From: Mesorhizobium sp. NFR06
GTDB lineage: Bacteria > Pseudomonadota > Alphaproteobacteria > Rhizobiales > Rhizobiaceae
Direction of reading: 5' to 3'
Length of the DNA: 64,000 bases
NCBI RefSeq assembly: GCF_900115245.1
Contig: NZ_FOVT01000021.1
Coordinates: 36,682 to 100,681 of the forward strand
Made by a program: the position numbers and the translations under genes
Shown here: positions 42,648 to 49,511 of the stretch, one piece after another
Numbering within the stretch: the stretch's first letter is position 1
Layout: every line of letters starts with the position of its first letter
The notes under the pieces: generated by a model
Seen by the model: only the letters and a program-made list of their open reading frames with translations
Databases searched by the model: none
Told to the model about the DNA's origin: nothing

Positions 42648-42808
42648 GAAGATGCCTCGCCGTTGGCAAGATAGGAAGCGATCAAGGCCGCGCGGGTCGT
42701 CGTCTTATGGCAATGTGCCAAGTCATAGCGGCGAAGCAACTCGGCTAGCGAAACCGTGCCAGCCCGCACATGGCTCCGCCGCCAAGTCGGTATCAGCAGG
42801 TTTGTCAT
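42644..42808 (-). CDS. Small hypothetical protein of the second element
   Basis: This is a 54-residue basic protein: TNLLIPTWRRSHVRAGTVSL, then AELLRRYDLAHCHKTTTRAA. GAGG lies eight bases before the ATG, and its stop overlaps the next gene's start. It was read directly from the sequence because it is too short for standard frame lists. The function is unknown. Confidence 0.55.
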   Translation of the reverse strand: MTNLLIPTWRRSHVRAGTVSLAELLRRYDLAHCHKTTTRAALIASYLANGEASS

Positions 42809-42818
42809 GTTTTCATCC

Positions 42819-43322
42819 TCAACTGATGCGTTGGCCGCAACTCGCGTTGAAATCGCTCTCCAGCGTCAGAGCGGAAACTTTCCGGCCGCGATACTCAGAC
42901 GTGATGCGAAGCCATCGCTCGCCGTTTCGATCATGCTCAGGCGCATGCTCTACGAAAACTTTTTCCTCGTGCACGCCGCTGTGTAGCGCGCGATACCAGC
43001 CGTCACCCTCGAACTTTGTTGTGATCGTGAAAGCGCCGATCATTAACCCGCAGGGCAAATCGACAGTGGACTTGATCGTCCAATCATAGATATTCGGATC
43101 AAGGGCTTCTGCTGCGGCTTTCAATTTGGCCAAAGCGGCCTGTGAGCGGTCGTTCGGCGATGCCGCAGCAGGCGCCGGCAGAGCCGCTGCTGCGTTCCCC
43201 ACGGGCGGAATAGCGCCAATCGCACCAACCAGCATGGAGCGGCTGGAAAGCCGCCCGGCGTTCTGGATTTCCTCGGCAGTGGCCAAAGCTTCGCCATCCA
43301 CCGGAATCGATGATTTCGGCAT
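42819..43322 (-). CDS. Hypothetical protein of the second element
   Basis: This is a 167-residue protein. Residues about 20-57 (RSMLVGAIGAIPPVGNAAAA, then LPAPAAA) look like an internal signal or membrane segment. The C-terminal half is beta-rich (GLMIGAFTITTKFEGDGWYR, then VFVEHAPEHDRNGERWLRIT). GAGG lies eight bases upstream of the ATG. It is the first gene of the three-gene minus operon. No family is recognised. Confidence 0.6.
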   Translation of the reverse strand: MPKSSIPVDGEALATAEEIQNAGRLSSRSMLVGAIGAIPPVGNAAAALPAPAAASPNDRSQAALAKLKAAAEALDPNIYDWTIKSTVDLPCGLMIGAFTITTKFEGDGWYRALHSGVHEEKVFVEHAPEHDRNGERWLRITSEYRGRKVSALTLESDFNASCGQRIS

Positions 43323-43562
43323 TTCACTTTCCTCATTGCCTGAGGTTGATTTGGCGGCATCTCCGACTTCGCCACGGCGCCCAGGTCCCGCCAATGGAGA
43401 TCTTCCGCTCACCAGGGAATCCGGGCAAATCAAAATGTCAGGTCATGCCCGATATCCACACAATTGCCCAGATGCGCTGCCTGGTGCAACGTCATGCAAA
43501 TTGCATGGCATTGTCGGCCAAACGGTCCTTGCCACTACCGCGCTGGCGAGCGTCGCGGCACC

Positions 43563-43733
43563 TCACAGAGCGTTGTTCAACGTATTGGAAATCGATATGA
43601 ACTGGGCATTCAGCGCGCCGCCCAATGAGGTCGCGCCCACCATGATCCCCAGCGCAATGAGCGCCGCGATCAAACCATATTCGATTGCCGTCGCGCCGGA
43701 TTCGTCGTGCAGAAATTTCGAAATGAGCGACAT
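43563..43733 (-). CDS. Flp family type IVb pilin
   Basis: This is a 56-residue prepilin. A short basic leader ends at G13; processing between G13 and A14 would place Glu at +5 followed by Tyr (ATAIEYGLIAALIALGIMVG), the Flp/TadE-like signature needed for Tad pili. The hydrophobic helix of about 22 residues and a short tail (NAQFISISNTLNNAL) follow. GGAG lies seven bases before the ATG. It stands alone in an element remnant, more than 40 kb from cpaB/cpaC at the left edge. Confidence 0.9.
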   Translation of the reverse strand: MSLISKFLHDESGATAIEYGLIAALIALGIMVGATSLGGALNAQFISISNTLNNAL

Positions 43734-43859
43734 TTGCAAGCTCCGCTGCTGCTGCCTGCAAAGCATTAGCTCTCCCTAATTTCTTTCGAGTAAACGAACA
43801 GCGTTGGCTTTTAACTGACCCTTTGCCCGCGGCCGGCCCGGCCCGGCAGTCCATAGCGG

Positions 43860-43928
43860 CTGTCGGGCCGCTATGGACAACGCGTCCAGCCCTTCCGCTG
43901 CTCTGGCGTCAGCGTAGGGAAGGTTCCG
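43860..43928 (-). pseudogene. 3' remnant of the zinc-ribbon gene
   Basis: These about 69 bp resemble the 3' end of the zinc-ribbon gene at 32913-33194, including the aligned stop codon (CTGTCGGGCCG ... GCGTCCAGC ... CTCTGG-GTCAG ... AGGTTCCG). After AGGTTCCG the sequence jumps to what corresponds to the leader of the next gene, so roughly 430 bp were deleted relative to the intact copy. Confidence 0.65.
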
Positions 43929-43985
43929 GTCAGTTACATTAGCATCATCTTGACGAAGGCTTTCACCGCGCCAGACTCGTTGCCT

Positions 43986-44291
43986 ATGGCGAAAGGCAGC
44001 ATCAATGTCGGCGACGAGGTCGCCATCACCGCGACTGTGCTCCGGCGGGTCACCGAAGACCGCGTCAGCGTCTCAATTCCGTCGTATGGGTTTCCGCATT
44101 CGATCATCGATCGAACATCGAAGGTGAAGAAAGGCCAGCCGATGGAACTCGTCGGCAACGTCACTCACGTCGATGGTGATTTGGTGACGGTCAACTTTGG
44201 CGTTCCGGTGACGGTGAACATGGACACCTTGCGGCTGGTGACAGCCTATGTGCCGAAGCGGAAGACGCCGCAAGTGGATAAGCCGTCATGA
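43986..44291 (+). CDS. Small beta-rich protein, paralogue of the gene at 33446
   Basis: This 101-residue protein aligns end to end with the 33446 product (shared GDEVAITATV, SIPSYGFPHSIID, GVPVTV, RLVT.YVP). Its leader (TAGCATCATCTTGACGAAGG) also matches the leader of the first copy, so promoter and gene were duplicated together. It is the only intact gene of the damaged module. The function is unknown. Confidence 0.7.
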   Translation: MAKGSINVGDEVAITATVLRRVTEDRVSVSIPSYGFPHSIIDRTSKVKKGQPMELVGNVTHVDGDLVTVNFGVPVTVNMDTLRLVTAYVPKRKTPQVDKPS

Positions 44292-44380
44292 CGAGGCTCA
44301 GCGATTTGGATCCGCAGACCTTGACGGCTAGCCGGAGGCATCGCTCACGGCGCCGATCTTTTTCATGGTTGCTAATTTAA
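44288..44380 (+). pseudogene. Truncated copy of the 60-residue putative zinc-binding gene
   Basis: The frame starts MTRLSDLDPQ, matching MTKLSDLGPP of the gene at 33751 and using the same ATGA overlap. Similarity is lost after about nine codons, and the frame ends after 30 without the CxxC/His site. Confidence 0.55.
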
Positions 44381-44389
44381 CCAATCGTT

Positions 44390-44714
44390 GACCGCGCTGT
44401 CCTATTCTGAGACAGCGCGGTCGTAGTTAAGGCAACATCTGGCTGCGCAGGCGGCTCCGGCACCCCAGCACCCCTGCCGCACTGTCGGAGCCGCCACTCT
44501 CTCTTATTTACCAGCAATGGTTGAATCAACGGTTACCACACGTGCTTTCTATTGCGCTTCACCCGATCGTCAGACTTTAACGGATTAGCCTGTCTACAGA
44601 CTGTTCCATCTCGATACGGTGACAACACGGGAGAGAGCCAGACCTTGAGGGCGGGGTCCTGGCTCTCGGGCCGGCCCTAAGCCAACCCCGGCGCTATGCC
44701 CCGTCGGGGGCTTT
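44390..44714. other. Gene-free, hairpin-rich stretch
   Basis: No gene is seen in 44381-44745. Four stems can be drawn: a perfect 12-bp stem 44390-44401/44411-44422 (GACCGCGCTGTC); a 10-bp stem GGCGGCTCCG 44450-44459/44486-44495; a 9-bp stem GAGAGCCAG 44633-44641/44659-44667; and GCCCC-GTCG-GGGGC followed by TTT at 44698-44714. The last could be an intrinsic terminator on the plus strand. The run could be a structured RNA or a row of terminator relics. Confidence 0.4.
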
Positions 44715-44745
44715 GCGCCGTCCACTCACCCAACTTCAGCAAACG

Positions 44746-44949
44746 CTAATTTGTTCCTTGACGTTGTTCCCGGAACCGCTCGAAAATCGCCAGCTTCTCC
44801 CCGTAGCCCAGCCGCAAGTTTTGCTGGCACCTGTCGCAGGTGAACCACGTGATACTCTTGATCCAAGAGCCCTTTCGCACCAATGTCGCCTGGCAGTGCG
44901 GGCACTTGAACGTCAGATCCTTATCGAGCAACCGTTTGGATAATCCCAT
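44746..44949 (-). CDS. Zinc-ribbon small protein
   Basis: This 67-residue protein has C16-x-x-C19 (FKCPHCQATL) and C38-x-x-C41 (FTCDRCQQNL), a classical four-cysteine zinc ribbon, with basic flanks. GGGAGAG precedes the ATG. The convergent hairpin at 44698-44714 lies beyond its stop. Nucleic-acid binding is plausible, but no named family is recognised. Confidence 0.65.
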   Translation of the reverse strand: MGLSKRLLDKDLTFKCPHCQATLVRKGSWIKSITWFTCDRCQQNLRLGYGEKLAIFERFREQRQGTN

Positions 44950-45195
44950 CCATCTCTCCCAAAGATGGATTGGCCACGCAAGTTCGTTGCCAGCTCTTTT
45001 GTCCTGAAACGAGATGGCAAGCGGCGGTCTTCAACCGGTTGCGCCACTTGTCGAAGCAACACCCACCACATCGCAGGAAGTGGCATCAACAACCTGGGCG
45101 GGTGGAAACCTGCTGTTAACGCCATTCACGGCTGACGGTATGCCGGCCTCGGCCCGAAAGTGTAAGTTCCACCTGCTTCAGCCGCGGAGGCAGGG

Positions 45196-45450
45196 ATGAA
45201 CTTGCTTCGGATAGCGCTCTTGTGCTCGGCCATGACCGGTCTGGCAGGCGTACAGGCCGTTCACGCGGATGATCAGCCTGCCCAGGCGAACGGCCAAGCA
45301 ACGACGAAACAGCCGCCGGCAATTCATTGCGAAGGGCAAAATTGCTTGCCGCCGGCCGAGGATCCTGTGCTTGACTGCAAAGGCCCGGACTGCACACCGG
45401 CTCCGGCGACCGACCAGACGCCGGCTCCGCAGGTTCAGAAGGTCAAGTGA
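45196..45450 (+). CDS. Secreted small cysteine-containing protein
   Basis: This is an 84-residue precursor with a Sec signal peptide (LLRIALLCSAMTGLAGVQA, cleavage near VHA-DD). The mature part is hydrophilic and Pro/Gln-rich with two similar cysteine units, HCEGQNCLPP (C45, C50) and DCKGPDCTPAP (C61, C66), suggesting two small disulfide loops or a metal site. GGAGG lies shortly before the ATG. No family is recognised. Confidence 0.65.
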   Translation: MNLLRIALLCSAMTGLAGVQAVHADDQPAQANGQATTKQPPAIHCEGQNCLPPAEDPVLDCKGPDCTPAPATDQTPAPQVQKVK

Positions 45451-45517
45451 GTGCCCGCTGCCGGTTCCGCAAGCAGGAGTCCGCGGCCTCTGCCAGGCGG
45501 GGTTGCGTGGCCGATTG

Positions 45518-45579
45518 ATGCATGTCGCTCCGAAGTGTGCAGCGGTTTTGGGACAACGACCTGCATCAAAACAAAGACT
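45518..45579. repeat. 62-bp palindromic repeat, copy 1
   Basis: This copy starts ATGCATGTCG and ends AAAACAAAGACT. About 50 of 62 positions match the copy at 56275-56336. The ends of the first 46 bp are inverted (TGCATGTCG against CGACCTGCA, one mismatch here, perfect in copy 2). I recognise the consensus as a dispersed element common in Mesorhizobium intergenic regions. Confidence 0.7.
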
Positions 45580-45587
45580 GGCCTCGG

Positions 45588-45881
45588 TCAATTCGGAACC
45601 ATTGACGACGGCTGCTCGCACCGATAAACCATGCATCGACCGTCACTGACCGGGACATAGTCGACCATCGGCACGTAGGGTGCATCGCAGTCATTGCCGA
45701 ATTGGCGGACATAGCGATCGTAGGTGTTCGGTCCGGTGCTGAGCACCACCGCATGCCGGCTCTGGATCAGCGACCGGGTCTGCTCGCACGTCATCTTGCG
45801 CGTGTCGGGACGGGCGTCGGCGAAGTTTGTAGCAGCAATGATCATCGCTGCCGCGCAAAACATAGTCTTGCGTATGGGCAT
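45588..45881 (-). CDS. Secreted small protein of a rhizobial conserved family
   Basis: This is a 97-residue precursor with a signal peptide (TMFCAAAMIIAATNFADA) and a mature core CEQTRSLIQSRHAVVLSTGP, NTYDRYV, with a C-terminal CMVYRC pair. I recognise this layout (TC..TR.LI...GAVVL.TG..TYDRYV) as a widespread periplasmic protein of unknown function in Rhizobiales. GAGG lies seven bases before the ATG. Upstream in the same direction is the sensor kinase. Confidence 0.75.
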   Translation of the reverse strand: MPIRKTMFCAAAMIIAATNFADARPDTRKMTCEQTRSLIQSRHAVVLSTGPNTYDRYVRQFGNDCDAPYVPMVDYVPVSDGRCMVYRCEQPSSMVPN

Positions 45882-45998
45882 GTGGCATCCTCGCAAAAAC
45901 ATCCTCGCCAAAATCGCATCTTGTGGCGCCGTTCCGCAATGGTCGCGATGCAGCGAGCTGTGTCGACCCCAAAAGCCGCGTCCCTTCCGGGCGATGAA

Positions 45999-47240
45999 TT
46001 AGGCGGTTGCAAACACCACCGTCTGCAGCAATCCCCCTCTCGGCCTGTTCTCCAGCGTGATCGTTCCTCCGTAGCGCTCGATGATCTCCTTGGCGATGGC
46101 AAGGCCAAGGCCGGCCCCTGGAATGAATTGCGTGCGCGCCGGATCGACACGGAAAAAAGGCTCGAACGCCTTGTTGAGAAGATCCGCCGGAATGCCGGGC
46201 CCGCGGTCGGCGATGGTGAGAACCGCCCGGCCGCGCTGCGTGGCGAGCGAAACGATGCAGCCCTTGCCGTGCGTCGCCGCATTCACGATCAGGTTGCGCA
46301 GCGCGCGCCGCATGCCGAGCGCGCCGGCTTTCACCGAGACCTCGTCCAGATGGTCGATCGATACGGCATGGCCGAGCGACACCATCTCGACCTCGATATC
46401 GCGGACCAGCCGGTCCAACTCCAGCGGCTCGACCGCATCCTGGTTGACCTCCTCGCGCACCAGGCGAATGGCGCTGTCGGCGATGCGGTCGAGCTCGTCG
46501 AGGTCGCTCAGCCATTTCTCGCGATCCTCGTCGAGGAATTCCGCCCTGAGCCGCATCCTGGTCATCGGCGTCCGCAAATCATGGCCGGCGGCCGCTACCA
46601 GGCGCATGCGGCTTTCCATGGCCGTCTGCAACCGTGACGAAAGCTGGTTCAGCGCATGTGCCGTCGCCTTGACCTCGGCCGAGCCCACTTCCGGCACCGC
46701 CGCCAGCATGCCGTCCGAACCGATCTTGGACACCGCCGCCTCCAGCATCTCGAGCGGCCGGATCAGCACGGCGGTGAAATAGACCGAGACGGCCGTTGCC
46801 CCAGCCACGATCAGTGAGATCCAGCCGGCGAGCACCAGCCATTCGCGCCTTGGCGGCCTGACGTGGGGAACCTCCACGATGGCCCATCGATTGTCGGGCA
46901 GGCGCACCGATGCCAGCTGGCCCGGTTCGCCCACTCTTTCATTGACGACCGCCGAAACGTCGAACCCCCTGCGGCGCAACAGGTCGTTGAGCATCGCCGT
47001 TTGCGGGCGATCGATCGGGCCGGCGGCCGGCTGGTCGCTGAATTCGACCCGCAGGACGTCCGGAAGCACGCCGGCCGGCAGCCGCAGCACCAGTTCCATC
47101 TGCTGGGCAACCCAGGGCACAGTCAGTTCCGGCGGCGGGCCTCCGCCTCGAACACTAAGGACCGCGGCCGTCGCCAGGCCGACGACGCCGACAATCGATG
47201 CGACCAGCAGGACGATCAGCCGCCGGCGCAGCGACGTCAT
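45999..47240 (-). CDS. Sensor histidine kinase (EnvZ-like)
   Basis: This is a 413-residue membrane kinase. Two transmembrane helices (about 8-30 and 137-158) flank a periplasmic sensor region of about 105 residues. A HAMP segment and the dimerisation box with H220 (AAGHDLRTPMTRMR) follow, then the ATP-binding N-box (NLIVNAATHG), G1 (ADRGPGIP) and G2 (GAGLGLAIAK). The ATG overlaps the response regulator stop (ATGA), so the pair is co-translated. It probably senses an envelope signal. Confidence 0.92.
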   Translation of the reverse strand: MTSLRRRLIVLLVASIVGVVGLATAAVLSVRGGGPPPELTVPWVAQQMELVLRLPAGVLPDVLRVEFSDQPAAGPIDRPQTAMLNDLLRRRGFDVSAVVNERVGEPGQLASVRLPDNRWAIVEVPHVRPPRREWLVLAGWISLIVAGATAVSVYFTAVLIRPLEMLEAAVSKIGSDGMLAAVPEVGSAEVKATAHALNQLSSRLQTAMESRMRLVAAAGHDLRTPMTRMRLRAEFLDEDREKWLSDLDELDRIADSAIRLVREEVNQDAVEPLELDRLVRDIEVEMVSLGHAVSIDHLDEVSVKAGALGMRRALRNLIVNAATHGKGCIVSLATQRGRAVLTIADRGPGIPADLLNKAFEPFFRVDPARTQFIPGAGLGLAIAKEIIERYGGTITLENRPRGGLLQTVVFATA

Positions 47241-47962
47241 GGGTCGATATCCGTCGTCTCGACACGCGCGGTGAGCTGATAGCCGCCATTGCGCACGGTC
47301 TTGAACAGGGAAGCCTCGCCCGCCTCGGCGAATTTCCGCCGCAGCCGGCTCATCAGCACGTCGACGGAACGCTCCAGCGGGTCGCGCTCGCGCCCTTGCG
47401 TCAGGTCGAGCAGCTGGTCGCGCGACAGCAGCCTGCCCGGCCGGTCGAGGAAGACCTGCAGCAGGTCGAATTCGGCGCCGGTGAGTTCGATCGCGGCACC
47501 CTCGACATCCATCACCTTGCGCGTGTCCGGTTCCAGCCGATATCCGGCGAAACGATAGACCCGCACCTTGGCCGGCGCCGCCTCTTCCGGCGCCGAGCGC
47601 CTCAGCACCGCGCGGATGCGGGCAGAAAGCTCGCGCGGGTTGAACGGCTTGCCGAGATAGTCGTCGGCGCCAAGCTCCAGCCCGATGATACGGTCCACGT
47701 CTTCCTTCAGCGCGGTGAGCAGGATGACCGGGATGTGCGGCTTGCGATCGCGCAGCGAGCGGCAGATGTCGAGCCCCGACCCGTCGGGCAGCATGACGTC
47801 GAGCACGATGAGGTCGAACTGCCCGGAGCCAAGCCTCTGCTCGCACTCGCGCCGGTCCGCCGCCACCGACACGCGAAATCCCTGCCCGTCGAGATAGCGC
47901 CCGAGTAGCGTCCTGATCTCGCGATCGTCGTCGACGACGAGGATGTGGGTTTGTGCCTGCAT
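47237..47962 (-). CDS. OmpR/PhoB-family response regulator
   Basis: This is a 241-residue regulator. The receiver domain has the acidic pair D11-D12, the phospho-acceptor D55 (LIVLDVMLPDGSG) and K105 (LGKPFNPREL). The C-terminal winged helix (about 140-235) ends FKTVRNGGYQL, typical of OmpR regulators. It is divergent from the Spy-like gene, with tandem 10-bp repeats between them that are likely its binding sites. Confidence 0.94.
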   Translation of the reverse strand: MQAQTHILVVDDDREIRTLLGRYLDGQGFRVSVAADRRECEQRLGSGQFDLIVLDVMLPDGSGLDICRSLRDRKPHIPVILLTALKEDVDRIIGLELGADDYLGKPFNPRELSARIRAVLRRSAPEEAAPAKVRVYRFAGYRLEPDTRKVMDVEGAAIELTGAEFDLLQVFLDRPGRLLSRDQLLDLTQGRERDPLERSVDVLMSRLRRKFAEAGEASLFKTVRNGGYQLTARVETTDIDP

Positions 47963-48054
47963 TCTTCGCCCGCTTGCCCTTTCATCCGCGATTATAGGGA
48001 GCGACGCCGCCGAGCGGCATGGAAAATTGCAACGGAACGTTTCCGCATGGCGGG

Positions 48055-48105
48055 CGGAAACATTCGGAAACAAATTTCCTTTTTCCGGAAACCTTCGGCA
48101 ACGCG
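48055..48105. promoter_or_regulatory. Tandem 10-bp repeats, probable response-regulator site
   Basis: Two pairs of head-to-tail 10-mers: CGGAAACATT-CGGAAACAAA (48055-48074) and CGGAAACCTT-CGGCAACGCG (48086-48105). A 10-bp direct repeat is the classic arrangement for OmpR-family dimers. The array lies between the regulator and the divergent Spy-like gene, 70-120 bp before the latter's start. Confidence 0.65.
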
Positions 48106-48174
48106 CCGAAGCGAAGCGGCAAAAGACGCTTCCTATCCTCCCGCCATCCGAAGCACGCAGGAAAGGATCACGTC

Positions 48175-48846
48175 ATGCGAAGCAGACTTTTGGCGCTCGG
48201 CCTGTTCTCGGTCGCAGCCATCCATCCGGTGTTCGCCGCGCAGCCGGAGCCCGGCGCCGCGCCCGGGGAGGAGCCCCCGGCAATCGGCCGGCAGGACGAC
48301 GCGGGCCCAGGTCCGATGCCGTGGCACGGCCCGCGCTGGGCGATGCGGCATGGACCCCAGGACTTCGGCCCTCGCCGCATGGGCCCGCCTCCAGAATTTC
48401 TTGCTGCCCGGCTCGCCGCGCTCGAAACCCGGATCGGCATCCGTTCCGAGCAGCTCGACGCATGGCGTGACTATACCAGCGCGCTGCAAGCGGTACTGGC
48501 GCCGCCGCCGCGGCCCGATTTCGGCCCGCCCGGCCGGGCGCCCGACGATGCGGATGCCGGCGGCAAGTCCGATCAGGCAAAGCGTGACCCCTTCGCCTTC
48601 CAGGAGAGGCTCGCCGACGAGGTCACCAAACGCGCTGCCTCCGCCGCCAAGCTCAAGGACGCCATCGCGGTGCTGCGCACCAGACTGACGCCCGAACAGC
48701 TCGAGATTCTTGCTTCGGCGGATCGGCCGCACGGCCCGCCCCCCGGTCCATGGGGTGATCCGCCGGATTCAGTCGACCCCGGAGGTCTGCCGGATCACGG
48801 CGGACAGCTCCCTCCACCCCTACCCCGGAGTGGCGAGCAACTCTGA
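48175..48846 (+). CDS. Periplasmic Spy/CpxP-like protein
   Basis: This is a 223-residue protein with a signal peptide (LLALGLFSVAAIHPVFA). The mature part is Pro/Gly-rich at both ends with a helical centre (ARLAALETRIGIRSEQLDAW and later LRTRLTPEQLEILASADRP). The last phrase is the LTxxQ motif of Spy/CpxP chaperones, which bind unfolded envelope proteins. Divergence from an OmpR-type two-component system suggests a Cpx-like feedback role, by inference. AAGG lies before the ATG. Confidence 0.75.
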   Translation: MRSRLLALGLFSVAAIHPVFAAQPEPGAAPGEEPPAIGRQDDAGPGPMPWHGPRWAMRHGPQDFGPRRMGPPPEFLAARLAALETRIGIRSEQLDAWRDYTSALQAVLAPPPRPDFGPPGRAPDDADAGGKSDQAKRDPFAFQERLADEVTKRAASAAKLKDAIAVLRTRLTPEQLEILASADRPHGPPPGPWGDPPDSVDPGGLPDHGGQLPPPLPRSGEQL

Positions 48847-48854
48847 CCGACTGC

Positions 48855-48900
48855 ACCGGCCGGCCCCCTGACCCACCCGTTCAAGGGCCGGCCGGTTCTT
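48855..48900 (+). terminator. Intrinsic terminator after Spy-like gene
   Basis: ACCGGCCGGCCC (48855-48866) pairs perfectly with GGGCCGGCCGGT (48885-48896), followed by TCTT. A 12-bp all-GC-rich stem immediately after the stop codon is a strong terminator. Confidence 0.7.
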
Positions 48901-48956
48901 GATGCAATGGCAGCGCCTCGCGTGGCGGCGGTTTCGCAAGGCGAATGGAGAGCACC

Positions 48957-49145
48957 ATGTGGGAAGCTCTGATGATGCTGCGCCTGATCGTAGCCGCGGC
49001 CCCGGGCCTCACGATCGGACGCCGCGTTCCAACCTTTGCGCCGCCCGCATTCAAAGACGCGACCCGGCTGAGTTTCGCCGGCTATCGCCTCTCACTCCCG
49101 ACCCTGCCGGCAAACCTCGAGAACCATGATCAGAAGATCGCATAA
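48957..49145 (+). CDS. Possible small open reading frame in a long leader
   Basis: This is a 62-codon frame with GGAGAG five bases before the ATG (start MWEALMMLRLIVAAAPGLTI). It lies alone in the 610-bp gap between the terminator at 48900 and the efflux operon. The rest of that gap shows only weak frames and no convincing gene; it probably contains the efflux promoter. Support is limited to the ribosome site. Confidence 0.25.
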   Translation: MWEALMMLRLIVAAAPGLTIGRRVPTFAPPAFKDATRLSFAGYRLSLPTLPANLENHDQKIA

Positions 49146-49511
49146 GTCCGGTTTCTCAGGCAGAAACCCGCCTCGCAATCGTCGCTGTGTGCCGGCGGCC
49201 GGCGAAGCAATTGGCTTATTGTGGTGGATCGGCATACTGATGCCCGTGGGCACCGGGGCCGTGCATTCGATCTCTTCGTCGAGTGGACATCCGGCCGCGA
49301 AGAAGGAGCGAGATATGAGCCGCTTCGACGCATTGCTCGACGCCCGCACCCCATGCCCCGTTGCCGTTGCCGCGATCGACGGCGGTTTTCCTCGCCCTTG
49401 CGGGCTTGTGCGATGCCTGTCCGACCGGCGCGCTGCGCCAGATGGCGCGGCAGTGCGCCGCCGTCGGCCATCAGGCCGCCACAGCAACTCCAGCGAAAGA
49501 TGATCCGGGCG

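Larger units (their letters stand above)
42155..44380. mobile_element. Decayed second element in tandem at the same site
   Basis: Six bases after the core both elements continue alike: TCAAGTACTTAGCTCG (31152-31167) against TCAAGCACCTAACTCG (42160-42175), then a T-tract and TGGCC. The region lacks an integrase and a visible third core. It contains a frameshifted operon, an orphan Flp pilin, and a damaged copy of the module found intact at 32913-33933. The right boundary is uncertain. No gene is seen in 42155-42453. Confidence 0.6.
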
